A model generated the notes under the pieces. The model made no database searches. It had not been told where the DNA came from and was given only the letters and a program-made list of their open reading frames with translations. From JAGXOF01 sp046545575 (GTDB lineage Bacteria > Chloroflexota > Dehalococcoidia > SZUA-161 > SpSt-899), in contig JBKGZM010000054.1 in assembly GCA_046545575.1 (NCBI GenBank), positions 1 through 13,016 of the forward strand: 13,016 nucleotides of DNA, in the 5' to 3' direction. This document shows positions 6,523 to 13,016 of the stretch, piece after piece. Numbering within the stretch: position 1 is the stretch's first letter; every line of letters starts with the position of its first letter. The translations under genes and the position numbers were made by a program.

Positions 6523-6816
6523 ATGCCTTTGCACAATTATGAACTGACCGCGATAATCCGACCTGATATAGACGAGGAAGACGTGCCTCAGGTAAAGGAC
6601 AGGATTGCCAATCTCATCACCGAGCATGGAGGGACCGTTAATCAGGTTAACCATTGGGGAAGGCGCAAGTTAGCTTATCCTATACGCAATTTTGGGGAGG
6701 GCAACTATGTAATGGTAGAATTGCAGTCCGAGCCAGGAAATGTAGGAGAGATCAAGAGCGACTTGAACCTCAGTGAGGAAGTATTTCGTTACCTTCTGGT
6801 CAGACTCGACAATTGA
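6523..6816 (+). CDS. rpsF: Small ribosomal subunit protein bS6
   Basis: A 97-residue S6 that binds the central domain of 16S rRNA together with S18. The family layout is plain: NYELTAIIRPD at the N-terminus, HWGRRKLAYPI in the middle (the W-G-x-R-x-L-A-Y-x-I motif), and FRYLLVRLDN at the end. Two starts are possible. ATG 6523 lies only two bases after AGGAGG (6515-6520). The in-frame TTG 6529 lies eight bases after it and would give HNYELTAII directly after the initiator, closer to usual S6 N-termini. I keep the ATG, since an overlapping AGAGG (6513-6517) serves it at a spacing of five. It is the first gene of a ribosomal/SSB operon with ssb 18 bases downstream. Confidence 0.95.
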   Translation: MPLHNYELTAIIRPDIDEEDVPQVKDRIANLITEHGGTVNQVNHWGRRKLAYPIRNFGEGNYVMVELQSEPGNVGEIKSDLNLSEEVFRYLLVRLDN

Positions 6817-6834
6817 CCGTGAAAGGAGCTGAAA

Positions 6835-7257
6835 ATGGCATACCTCAATAGGATAATGGTCATAGGAAACATCGGGAGTGACCCGGAAATGAGGTTTACC
6901 CCCAATGGGAGACCGCTGACAAGCTTTCGTCTGGCCACCAATCGCTTCTTTACCACCTCAGACGGCGAACGCAAGAGAGAGACAGAGTGGTTTGACGTCA
7001 TCACCCAGGATCGACAGGCTGAGAGCTGCAATCAATTCTTAACAAAGGGACAGAGGGTCTATGCCGAGGGAAGGCTCAGGACTCGCACATGGGAAGGACA
7101 GGATGGCCAAAACCGTTTCAGGTTGGAGATTCGCGCCAATCGCGTTATATTCCTGGATCGAAAAGGGACAAACGCTTCAGAAGAAGAACATGGGGCGCCC
7201 ACAGGAGAGGAAATGATTGACGCTGAAGAGCTGCCCTTCTCATCAGAATCAGAATAA
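6835..7257 (+). CDS. ssb: Single-stranded DNA-binding protein
   Basis: A 140-residue SSB that coats single-stranded DNA as a tetramer in replication and repair. The OB fold spans about residues 1-108: MAYLNRIMVIGNIGSDPEMR opens it, followed by FRLATNR, TEWFDVI and EGRLRTRTW. It then has a short acidic linker. The C-terminal tip that recruits partner proteins normally ends in D-D-I-P-F. Here it reads AEELPF and is followed by six more residues (SSESE and the preceding context), so the phenylalanine is not terminal. AAAGGAG precedes the ATG by six bases. Its place between rpsF and rpsR is the common bacterial order. Confidence 0.96.
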   Translation: MAYLNRIMVIGNIGSDPEMRFTPNGRPLTSFRLATNRFFTTSDGERKRETEWFDVITQDRQAESCNQFLTKGQRVYAEGRLRTRTWEGQDGQNRFRLEIRANRVIFLDRKGTNASEEEHGAPTGEEMIDAEELPFSSESE

Positions 7258-7278
7258 AAATCTCTGGAATCGAGGAAA

Positions 7279-7578
7279 ATGGCACAACAACAAAGAACTG
7301 AGGGAAAAAGGAGATTCTTCCGGAAACGCAGGGTCTGTCCGTTTTGCCGCGACAAATCTCTAAAGATAGACTACAAGGACGCTGATACCCTTTCGAGATT
7401 CATATCGGATCGCGGCAAGATAGCCTCTCGAGGAAGAACCGGCGTTTGTGCGAAGCACCAACGACAGCTCAGTACAGCTATAAAAAGGGCTCGCTACCTT
7501 GCTCTTTTGCCGTACACAGCAGACCATATTCGCTGGAGCGGTGGGGTCGGGACAAGACACAGGTCCACACAACACTAA
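7279..7578 (+). CDS. rpsR: Small ribosomal subunit protein bS18, zinc-binding form
   Basis: A 99-residue S18, partner of S6 in the 30S platform. The N-terminus is basic (RRFFRKRRVCPFC). The core KIDYKDADTLSRFISDRGKI (29-48) and RGRTGVCAKHQRQLSTAIKRARYLALLPY are canonical. Cys20, Cys23, Cys57 and His60 form a likely zinc site, so this is the C+ type; many bacteria have lost these cysteines. About 19 residues follow the usual LLPY end, rich in Trp, His and Gly, and longer than typical. CGAGGAAA just before the ATG acts as ribosome binding site, and the gap from ssb is 21 bases. The usual next gene, rplI, is absent here; the operon appears to end. Confidence 0.95.
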   Translation: MAQQQRTEGKRRFFRKRRVCPFCRDKSLKIDYKDADTLSRFISDRGKIASRGRTGVCAKHQRQLSTAIKRARYLALLPYTADHIRWSGGVGTRHRSTQH

Positions 7579-7730
7579 AGCTCTCCCTTTCTATTTTTCT
7601 TGCATAATCTGCAAACACAAGGTGAGAGTTCCTGTCCCGAGACATCCCATAGCGTGATATGGTTTCATAAGTGAAATGGTATGACAGCAGGGCTTAAGTA
7701 AGTCCTATTAAACATGAAGATCCCCAGAGC
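7579..7730 (+). other. Intergenic region between rpsR and the peptidyl-prolyl isomerase gene
   Basis: The 152-base gap opens with a pyrimidine-rich tract (about 7580-7601) that no convincing hairpin precedes, so it is not a clear terminator. Small inverted repeats occur (TTGCA/TGCAA at 7600-7614, TTTCA/TGAAA around 7663-7676) but are too short to interpret. A weak promoter for the next gene may be ATGACA (7681-7686) and TATTAA (7706-7711), spaced 19 bases. No RNA gene or ORF of note. Confidence 0.3.
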
Positions 7731-8831
7731 ATGTCTTCAAAGAAGAGAGAACGCACAGAGAAAATAGTTACCAGAGGGCGGCTTTCCCGCTGGCAGAGGG
7801 AACAGCGGTGGCGGCGTATTACTATCATCGTCGGGTGTTTGATCGTTGCAATAGTCTTGGCTGTCTTTGGCTATGGATACTACGACAGCGCAATCGCGCC
7901 CTACCACCAAACAGTGCTCAAGGTCAACGACGAAACGTTCGATACTGACTATTATATAGAGATGCTCCGTCTTAACGGCATACGCAACACAGAGGAGTCC
8001 TCTCAACAGCAATACATAGCCCAATATACACTTCAGTCCATCGAAAGAAACGAACTATGTAGACAACTCGCTCCGGATCTCGGTATAACGGTAACAGAAG
8101 AGGAAGTTGAGGAGAAGATTCAAAGTCAGTTCTCTCCTGCGGAAGGAACCGGGGGTAACTCCAGCGAAATGCAACAACCCACAATGTCCTACAGAGAATA
8201 TATTGATAAACTGGCTGAAATGGGAATCTTAGAAGAATTTTACCGGGAGCAAGTACAGGTCAGCCTCTTGCAGAATAAGATACGAGAGCATATCGGGGAG
8301 AGAGAAGTGCCTAAGGAGATGCTCCAGGCACACGTTAGGGGAATTATGCTCCAGGACGAAGAGGATCTCAAGGAAGTGCAAGAACGACTGGGATCTGGGG
8401 AAGATTTCTCCACCCTGGCTGAGGAATTCTCAAAGGACGCTTCAAGCGAGGACGGCGGTGACCTGGGATGGATGCCCCGTGAGATAATGAGCACGCAATA
8501 CCACACGAAAGTTGTTGACGCAGCTTTCAACCTGACCCAGGGAGAGGTGAGCGAGCCCATCGAAATAGAGACCGAGACGCAGGCTGAGGCGATCGAGGAA
8601 AGCGAAGAGACTGTGGGAAACAGTAACGATAGTGGTAATACTACCAGTAAAGAATACTGGCTTATCAAAGTCCTGGAAAGGGAAGAGAGGCCACTGGAAG
8701 ACAGCGACAGGCAGACACTGCAGAGCCAGGCTTTCAACGAGTGGTTTTCCAAACAGCGCGAGCAGTTTAACATAGAGGAGAACCTGAGTCCAGACCTACA
8801 GGAATGGGCCATAGAAAAAGCAATTGAATAA
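7731..8831 (+). CDS. Membrane-anchored parvulin-type peptidyl-prolyl isomerase (SurA/PrsA-like)
   Basis: A 366-residue extracytoplasmic folding helper. A very basic N-terminus (1-29) precedes one hydrophobic helix (about 30-50) with no lipobox or clear cleavage site, so it is probably an N-in anchor with the rest outside. Residues 60-190 look like a SurA-type N-terminal helical chaperone domain. The parvulin domain starts near 197 (HVRGIMLQDEEDLKEVQERL), with FSTLAEEFSKDASSEDGGDLGWMPR (about 226-250) as the family hallmark and AAFNLTQGEVSEPI after it. The final strand EYWLIKVLE (308-316) is separated by an acidic, Ser/Asn/Thr-rich insert at about 279-307. A helical tail follows. No good ribosome binding site precedes the ATG at 7731; the true start could be slightly downstream. 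Substrates unknown. Confidence 0.85.
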   Translation: MSSKKRERTEKIVTRGRLSRWQREQRWRRITIIVGCLIVAIVLAVFGYGYYDSAIAPYHQTVLKVNDETFDTDYYIEMLRLNGIRNTEESSQQQYIAQYTLQSIERNELCRQLAPDLGITVTEEEVEEKIQSQFSPAEGTGGNSSEMQQPTMSYREYIDKLAEMGILEEFYREQVQVSLLQNKIREHIGEREVPKEMLQAHVRGIMLQDEEDLKEVQERLGSGEDFSTLAEEFSKDASSEDGGDLGWMPREIMSTQYHTKVVDAAFNLTQGEVSEPIEIETETQAEAIEESEETVGNSNDSGNTTSKEYWLIKVLEREERPLEDSDRQTLQSQAFNEWFSKQREQFNIEENLSPDLQEWAIEKAIE

Positions 8832-8846
8832 GTGTAGTCGACCACC

Positions 8847-8875
8847 TGTAGGAGCGGTCTCCAGACCGCGATTAT
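8847..8875 (+). repeat. REP-like palindrome with 5' GTAG
   Basis: GTAG (8848-8851) is followed two bases later by a perfect inverted repeat, GCGGTCT (8854-8860) and AGACCGC (8863-8869). Established knowledge: a GTAG-type tetranucleotide at the foot of a short GC-rich hairpin in an intergenic gap is the mark of REP sequences, which are mobilised by Y1 (RAYT) transposases and often number in the hundreds. Only one copy lies in this window and no transposase is present. It fills most of the 69-base gap between the isomerase gene and hom. A second GTAG occurs at 8834-8837 without a hairpin. It could instead be a simple terminator stem, but no U-run follows. Confidence 0.6.
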
Positions 8876-8900
8876 CTTACCGAACAAATAGGGGTTTCAG

Positions 8901-10190
8901 ATGAGAGAGAGGGTCAACGTCGGGTTGATAGGGTTGGGAGTGATAGGCGGCGGAGTCGCCAAAATATTTAAAGAGAAACCCGATATTCTCACTAAACAGA
9001 GTGGCGCACCTCTCGTATTGAAAAGGGTCGCCGATAAGGATGAGACCAGGGCAAAATCACCACTGATCGACCCGCAGACCTTCACCTCAGATGCACAAGA
9101 CATACTTCAAGACCCCGAGATCGACATTGTAATTGAGCTCATCGGCGGGGAGACCCCGGCTCATGGCTTTATCAAAGAGGCTATCCAGTGTGGCAAGCAC
9201 GTCGTCACCGCCAACAAAGAGGTGATAGCCAAACACGGAGTGGAACTCCTCGCCATGGCCAACGAACACGGGGTAGGACTCCTTTACGAGGCAAGTGTTG
9301 GTGGTGGCATCCCGCTAATTTCTCCGCTCAAGAGAAACCTGCAAGCGGACAAGATATCCGCGATCCACGCTATAATCAACGGAACCACAAACTATATACT
9401 CACAAGAATGGAGGAAGGAGGACTGGAATTTTCCACCGCCCTCAAGGAGGCCCAATCACTGGGGTATGCCGAAGCCGATCCCACAAACGACATCGAGGGG
9501 ATCGATGCCGAGTATAAAATCGCCATTCTGGCCACCGTGGCCTTTCATGTTAGCGTCCGCCCACAGGATGTCTACTACGAAGGCATTTCACGCACAGCAC
9601 CACAAGACTTCCGGTATGCCAAGGAACTGGGATATGCCATAAAGCTTCTGGCTATGGCGAAGAAGGAGGATAACACTGTCCAGGCAAGGGTCCATCCAGC
9701 TTTTATCCACGAGGACATGCTACTGGCCAAGGTGAACGGGGTTTTTAATGCCGTACAAACCGAAGGGGAATTATCAGGAAAGGTGATGTTTTACGGCAGA
9801 GGAGCAGGGCCCGATCCCACCTCCAATGTCATCATCGCCGATGTAATTCACCTGGCACAGAATATCGCCCTGGAAGCACCTGTAACTCCTGAGCTGCCAC
9901 TTGACCAGGGCACTATCAAACCCATGGACGAAATCGAGACCCGGTACTACGTGCGAATGACCATAACCGACCAGGCGGGAGTTCTAGCTCAGATTACAAA
10001 GATACTTGGCGACCACAAAATCAGCGTCGCCTCCGTAATCCAAAAAGAGGCCGATGAGCGATTCCAGACGGCCGAGATCGTGATTATGACGCACCCCGCG
10101 AGGGAGAAGGCCATGCAGCAGGCCATAAAGGATATGGAAGGGCTGGATGTCGTGAAAGAGGTCAGCAATCTAATAAGAGTTGAGGATTGA
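8901..10190 (+). CDS. hom: Homoserine dehydrogenase with ACT domain
   Basis: A 429-residue enzyme reducing aspartate semialdehyde to homoserine with NAD(P)H, the branch point toward threonine and methionine. The nucleotide-binding loop GLGVIGGG is at 11-18, TANKEVIA with Lys106 at 103-110, EASVGGGIPLI at 130-140 and NGTTNYIL at 160-167. The catalytic region EADPTNDIEGIDAEYK (191-206) holds Asp202 and Lys206. GAGPDPTSNV (301-310) closes the catalytic part. A C-terminal ACT domain (about 349-425) starts RYYVRMTITDQAG and is the usual site of threonine feedback inhibition. AGGGG lies six bases before the ATG. Its TGA stop overlaps the thrC start, so the two are translationally coupled. Confidence 0.97.
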   Translation: MRERVNVGLIGLGVIGGGVAKIFKEKPDILTKQSGAPLVLKRVADKDETRAKSPLIDPQTFTSDAQDILQDPEIDIVIELIGGETPAHGFIKEAIQCGKHVVTANKEVIAKHGVELLAMANEHGVGLLYEASVGGGIPLISPLKRNLQADKISAIHAIINGTTNYILTRMEEGGLEFSTALKEAQSLGYAEADPTNDIEGIDAEYKIAILATVAFHVSVRPQDVYYEGISRTAPQDFRYAKELGYAIKLLAMAKKEDNTVQARVHPAFIHEDMLLAKVNGVFNAVQTEGELSGKVMFYGRGAGPDPTSNVIIADVIHLAQNIALEAPVTPELPLDQGTIKPMDEIETRYYVRMTITDQAGVLAQITKILGDHKISVASVIQKEADERFQTAEIVIMTHPAREKAMQQAIKDMEGLDVVKEVSNLIRVED

Positions 10191-11251
10191 GCAAATTGTC
10201 TTGCATTATAGAGAAATATCGTGAATTCCTTCCCGTAACCCCCCAAACCCCGATCCTTACCCTGGGCGAAGCGGATACCCCGCTCGTCCGGTCACACAGG
10301 ATAGAGAAGGAGATCGGGTGTGGTGAGCTCTACTTCAAGCTCGAGGGCTGTAATCCCACCGGCTCCTTCAAGGATAGAGGAATGGTTTTCGCCGTTGCAA
10401 AGGCCGTGGAGGCAGGCAATACGGCTGTCGCATGCGCTTCCACCGGCAACACCAGTGCTTCAGCAGCAGCCTTCGGTGCGCGTTTCGGACTGAACGTGTT
10501 CGTGCTGGTGCCCAAAGGGAACATCGCTCTGGGGAAACTATCTCAAGCAATGGTATTTGGCGCTAAGGTTCTCAGTGTCGATGGCAATTTCGACCAGGCC
10601 CTCAAGATCGTGCGCGAACTCACAGAGAAGCACCCCATCACTCTGGTGAATTCAGTGAATCCATATCGGATTGAGGGGCAGAAGACAGCCGCATTCGAAG
10701 TAGTGGACAGGCTGGGGACAGCGCCGGACTATCTGTTCATACCCCTTGGCAACGCTGGAAATACAACCGCATACTGGAAGGGGTTTACTGAATATCAAAG
10801 GGCAGGCAAGTCTCCTATTACCCCCCAGATGATGGCCTTTGAGGCAGAAGGCTCTGCGGCAATTGTACGCAATCAGGTGATTGAGAACCCCGAGACCATC
10901 GCTACTGCTATTCGCATCGGGAACCCCGCAAGCTGGCAAGGCGCTGTCAATGCCCGCGATGAGTCAGGGGGAGTCATCGACAGCGTTACAGATGATGAGA
11001 TTCTAAGCGCCTATAGTATGCTGGCCAAAGAAGAGGGCGTATTCGGAGAACCGGCATCCGCCGCTTCAGTTGCCGGACTCATAAAGTCGGTGAAAAACGG
11101 ACTCGACCTGAAGGGAAAGAGGATCGTTTGCATAATCACTGGCAACGGACTGAAGGACCCCGATACCGCAATCAAACAAGCCCCGCCGATGATCGAAGTT
11201 CCGTCAGATTATAAATCGATTGAATCGATCGTGCTATCAGAACAGGAATAA
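10187..11251 (+). CDS. thrC: Threonine synthase
   Basis: A 354-residue pyridoxal-phosphate enzyme that converts O-phosphohomoserine to threonine. The Schiff-base lysine is Lys62 in PTGSFKDRGM (57-66). Asn88 lies in ASTGNTSASAA, and the phosphate-binding loop GNAGN is at 188-192. Residues 307-324 hold a late IVCIITGNGLKDPD-type motif typical of the short bacterial threonine synthases. No ATG is available near the N-terminus. TTG 10187 overlaps the hom stop by the sequence TTGA and follows GAGG closely; a second TTG at 10196 is the alternative. Homoserine kinase (thrB), needed between Hom and this enzyme, is not in the window and must lie elsewhere. Length is normal. Confidence 0.95.
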   Translation: MSKLSCIIEKYREFLPVTPQTPILTLGEADTPLVRSHRIEKEIGCGELYFKLEGCNPTGSFKDRGMVFAVAKAVEAGNTAVACASTGNTSASAAAFGARFGLNVFVLVPKGNIALGKLSQAMVFGAKVLSVDGNFDQALKIVRELTEKHPITLVNSVNPYRIEGQKTAAFEVVDRLGTAPDYLFIPLGNAGNTTAYWKGFTEYQRAGKSPITPQMMAFEAEGSAAIVRNQVIENPETIATAIRIGNPASWQGAVNARDESGGVIDSVTDDEILSAYSMLAKEEGVFGEPASAASVAGLIKSVKNGLDLKGKRIVCIITGNGLKDPDTAIKQAPPMIEVPSDYKSIESIVLSEQE

Positions 11252-11255
11252 AAGC

Positions 11256-11287
11256 ATGTCGAAACTAATTCGACATCCCGAATCGGG
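11256..11287 (+). promoter_or_regulatory. Two adjacent hairpins in front of folE, the second covering its ribosome binding site
   Basis: ATGTCGAA (11256-11263) and TTCGACAT (11269-11276) form a perfect 8-base-pair stem with a 5-base loop. Directly abutting it, CCCG (11277-11280) and CGGG (11284-11287) form a second stem. The second stem takes in most of the GGGGG (11285-11289) that would be the ribosome binding site for the folE GTG at 11296. The pair could stack and control folE translation or mark an mRNA end. It could also be a protein operator, as 11277-11287 is a symmetric CCCGA-A-TCGGG. Pairing is seen; function is inferred. Confidence 0.5.
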
Positions 11288-11295
11288 GGTTACAC

Positions 11296-11862
11296 GTGAT
11301 AGATCAGGAGAGAATCAAACAAGCGATTGTATCCATAATCGAGGCGATTGGGGAAGACCCGAACAGAGAGGGCCTGGTTGACACCCCGCAGCGCATCGCT
11401 GAGATGTATGCAGATGTCTTCAGCGGTATACATCAGGGTCCTGAAGAACACCTCAAGGTAGGATTCGACGAAGGGCACCAAGAGATGGTGGTCGCCAAGG
11501 ACATCCCATTCTACTCCATGTGCGAGCATCACTTCCTGCCGTTCTACGGCCTGGCTCACATAGGATATATACCGAACGGCCGGGTAGTGGGGGTCAGCAA
11601 ACTGGCCCGTACAGTCGATGTACTGGCTCGCCGTCCCCAGTTGCAAGAGCGTATGACCACGCAGATCGCTGACACCATAGTAGAAGCCTTACAGCCAAAA
11701 GGAGTAGCGGTCGTCCTCCAGGCAGAGCACCTTTGCATGACAATGCGAGGCGTAAAAAAGCCAGGCACCAATATCGTCACCTCCGCTATGAGAGGGCTCT
11801 TCAGGCAGCGTGTCGCCACCCGCTCCGAGTTTTTGAACCTGATAAATGGCAAGAGCGGATAG
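11296..11862 (+). CDS. folE: GTP cyclohydrolase I
   Basis: A 188-residue FolE that opens GTP to 7,8-dihydroneopterin triphosphate, the first step of folate synthesis and of related pterins or queuosine precursors. The zinc ligands Cys76, His79 and Cys147 are all present (MCEHHFLPF at 75-83, AEHLCMTMRGV at 143-153), as is the catalytic His78. GREGLVDTPQR-like text (here NREGLVDTPQRIAEMY, 23-38) and GLSKLAR-like GVSKLAR (99-105) are family marks. The start is GTG, six bases after GGGGG; the next ATG is far inside the protein. It lies 44 bases after thrC, probably on the same transcript. Its pathway feeds the tetrahydrofolate used by ThyX, FolD and Fhs encoded upstream. Confidence 0.97.
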   Translation: MIDQERIKQAIVSIIEAIGEDPNREGLVDTPQRIAEMYADVFSGIHQGPEEHLKVGFDEGHQEMVVAKDIPFYSMCEHHFLPFYGLAHIGYIPNGRVVGVSKLARTVDVLARRPQLQERMTTQIADTIVEALQPKGVAVVLQAEHLCMTMRGVKKPGTNIVTSAMRGLFRQRVATRSEFLNLINGKSG

Positions 11863-11895
11863 GACCCTGCCCAAGCACTATACCTAACTGTGCCT

Positions 11896-12561
11896 ATGAA
11901 AGCAAACACTGACAAAGCAGTGATTTGGGACCTGGATGGGGTAATCGTCGACACGGCCCCATTCCACTTCGCAGCATGGCGCGAGGTGGTTGAGAGCAGG
12001 GGATGGAACTACACCGAAGAGGACTTCCAGGAGAGTTTCGGACGCCGCAACGATGATATTCTGCGCTCGCTGTTTGAGGATATCTCACCCGAGGAAATCG
12101 AGTCACTCAGCCAAAGAAAAGAGGAATTATTCCGTTCGCTTGTGAGAAACAATGTAAAACCATTGCCCGGTGTGCTGGAGCTTATGGAGAGACTATGGGA
12201 AGAGGAGTTCAGGGTCGCGCTTGCTTCATCAGCACCATATGAGAACATTGATCTCATGCTATCTGAGCTTGGCATTAAAAACCGCTTCCATTCCATTATC
12301 GGGAACGACGAGGTAAGCAGAGGAAAACTTGACCCTGAGGGATTTCTTCTAGCGGCGGAGAGAGTAGTGGTACCAGCAAACAGATGTATAGTTATCGAGG
12401 ATGCTCCATCCGGAGTTGCAGCGGCCAAGGCAGGTGACATGAAATGCATCGCCGTGACCAAAACCCACCCAAGACAAGCCCTTGCTAACGCCGATTTGGT
12501 AATGGATAATCTGAAAAGAGTAAGCGGGAAGGACCTTTATCGGCTGCTGGCTGCCTACTAA
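11896..12561 (+). CDS. HAD hydrolase, beta-phosphoglucomutase/phosphatase-like
   Basis: A HAD hydrolase of 221 residues from ATG 11896. An in-frame GTG at 11890 would add two residues; the numbering here is from the ATG. Motif I DLDGVIVDT gives nucleophile Asp12 and Asp14. GRRNDDIL (49-56) in the helical cap is typical of beta-phosphoglucomutase relatives. Motif II is ASSAPYENID with Ser111 or Ser112. Motif III is Lys144 in RGKLDPEGF (usual form KPDP), and motif IV is IEDAPSGVAAAKAG with Glu168 and Asp169. All catalytic positions are filled. The substrate is unsure: a hexose phosphate mutase or a small-molecule phosphatase are both possible. No clear ribosome binding site is seen; it starts 33 bases after folE. 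Confidence 0.85.
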   Translation: MKANTDKAVIWDLDGVIVDTAPFHFAAWREVVESRGWNYTEEDFQESFGRRNDDILRSLFEDISPEEIESLSQRKEELFRSLVRNNVKPLPGVLELMERLWEEEFRVALASSAPYENIDLMLSELGIKNRFHSIIGNDEVSRGKLDPEGFLLAAERVVVPANRCIVIEDAPSGVAAAKAGDMKCIAVTKTHPRQALANADLVMDNLKRVSGKDLYRLLAAY

Positions 12562-12634
12562 CAGAATCCGTGTCGCTTCACGCCGTTCATAAGCTTGCGG
12601 CGGGGAATTGAAAAATCATCCGAGGATTTACAGA
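12562..12634 (+). other. Short gap before the glycosyltransferase gene
   Basis: 73 bases. A small stem, CGCCG (12581-12585) with CGGCG (12598-12602), has a 12-base loop and no U-run, so it is a poor terminator. CGAGG (12621-12625) is the probable ribosome binding site for the next gene. Nothing else is visible. Confidence 0.3.
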
Positions 12635-13016
12635 GTGAAAATATCGATTATCGTGCCAACATACAACGAAAAGGGAAACCTGCCCAACCTCGCAGACAGG
12701 GTCCACAACTCTCTATGTGACATGGATTATGAGCTCATAATTGTCGACGACAACAGCCCGGACGGAACGGGAGCTCTAGCTGAGGAACTCAGTCGCGAGA
12801 AGCCGATCAAGGTAGTGCATCGGCAGGGGAAACTGGGGCTGGCATCGGCGGCAATCGAGGGATTTCGCCACGCGGATGGAGATGTTCTCGGGGTGATCGA
12901 TGCCGATCTTCAGCACCCGCCTGAGAAGATACCGGACCTTCTTCAAAAGATCGGGGGTGCAGACGTCGCCATCGCCAGCAGGTATGTCGATGGGGGAGGG
13001 GTGGAGGGGTGGACAT
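12635..13016 (+). CDS. Polyprenyl-phosphate mannosyltransferase-like glycosyltransferase (family 2), N-terminal part
   Basis: The first 127 codons of a GT-A fold glycosyltransferase, cut by the right edge. IIVPTYNEKGNL (5-16) opens the nucleotide-sugar domain. VDDNSPDGT (37-45), the metal-binding DAD at 89-91 within DADLQHPPEKIPDL, and SRYVDGGGVEGW (115-126) match the dolichol/polyprenol-phosphate mannose synthase (DPM1) group. These enzymes transfer mannose, or another hexose, from a nucleotide sugar to a lipid phosphate on the cytoplasmic face of the membrane. The start chosen is GTG 12635, nine bases after GAGG, since it gives the usual MKISIIVPTYNE. An in-frame TTG at 12608 would add nine residues and has GGGG before it. 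Any membrane domain would lie beyond the window. Confidence 0.9.
   Translation, partial: MKISIIVPTYNEKGNLPNLADRVHNSLCDMDYELIIVDDNSPDGTGALAEELSREKPIKVVHRQGKLGLASAAIEGFRHADGDVLGVIDADLQHPPEKIPDLLQKIGGADVAIASRYVDGGGVEGWT

Noticed and set aside
8240..8887. Serine-rich 215-codon minus-strand ORF opposite the isomerase gene
   Set aside because: The serine richness comes from reading the complement of acidic codons; no ribosome binding site or domain.
11890..11895. GTG 11890 as start of the HAD hydrolase
   Set aside because: The in-frame ATG two codons later is the more likely initiator; neither has a clear ribosome binding site, so this is a preference only.
12581..12602. Possible terminator before the glycosyltransferase gene
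   Set aside because: Only a 5-base-pair stem with a 12-base loop and no U-run follows.
1..13016. CRISPR array, tRNA genes, insertion sequence or prophage
   Set aside because: No regularly spaced repeats, cloverleaf-like segments, transposase, integrase or phage genes were seen on either strand by eye; no tRNA-finding program was run.

Overview
The window reads as ordinary, gene-dense chromosome from a free-living bacterium. It has Shine-Dalgarno-led genes, sigma-70-type promoters and a bacterial 5S rRNA. Gene content (ThyX rather than ThyA, a divergent formate-tetrahydrofolate ligase beside FolD, a free-standing 5S gene, an rpsF-ssb-rpsR cluster not followed by rplI, and a membrane-anchored parvulin) makes me lean toward Chloroflexota, perhaps Dehalococcoidia. 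That is inference from memory of such genomes and has not been tested.

Layout. Bases 1-2539 are on the minus strand. Read in the direction of transcription they are a MtnX-like HAD phosphatase, an ABC ATPase, its ABC-2 permease and the start of a CvpA-family membrane protein that runs off the left edge. A 164-base divergent gap (2540-2703) separates this block from the plus-strand genes, which fill the rest of the window. First come thyX, folD and fhs, a one-carbon/folate block. thyX and folD are separated by a striking AT-rich inverted repeat. Next is a self-contained 5S rRNA unit with its own promoter and terminator, then the rpsF-ssb-rpsR operon behind a near-consensus promoter. A membrane-anchored peptidyl-prolyl isomerase follows. 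Then come a REP-like palindrome, hom and thrC (overlapping, threonine synthesis), folE (start of folate/pterin synthesis), a beta-phosphoglucomutase-like HAD hydrolase, and the first 127 codons of a polyprenyl-phosphate mannosyltransferase-like glycosyltransferase cut by the right edge.

How the genes work together. FolE opens tetrahydrofolate-type pterin synthesis. Fhs and FolD load and interconvert one-carbon units on tetrahydrofolate. ThyX spends methylene-tetrahydrofolate to make dTMP. Hom and ThrC carry aspartate semialdehyde to threonine. RpsF, Ssb and RpsR are a translation and replication housekeeping trio.

I see no CRISPR array, prophage, integron, toxin-antitoxin pair, transposase or evident new defence system. 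The items most worth a second look are non-coding: the AT-rich inverted repeat, the free-standing 5S unit, the REP-like palindrome, and paired hairpins in front of folE, one of which covers its ribosome binding site. The divergent Fhs is the most unusual protein. No gene-free stretch exceeds 300 bases except 6216-6522, which holds the 5S unit, its terminator and the rpsF promoter.
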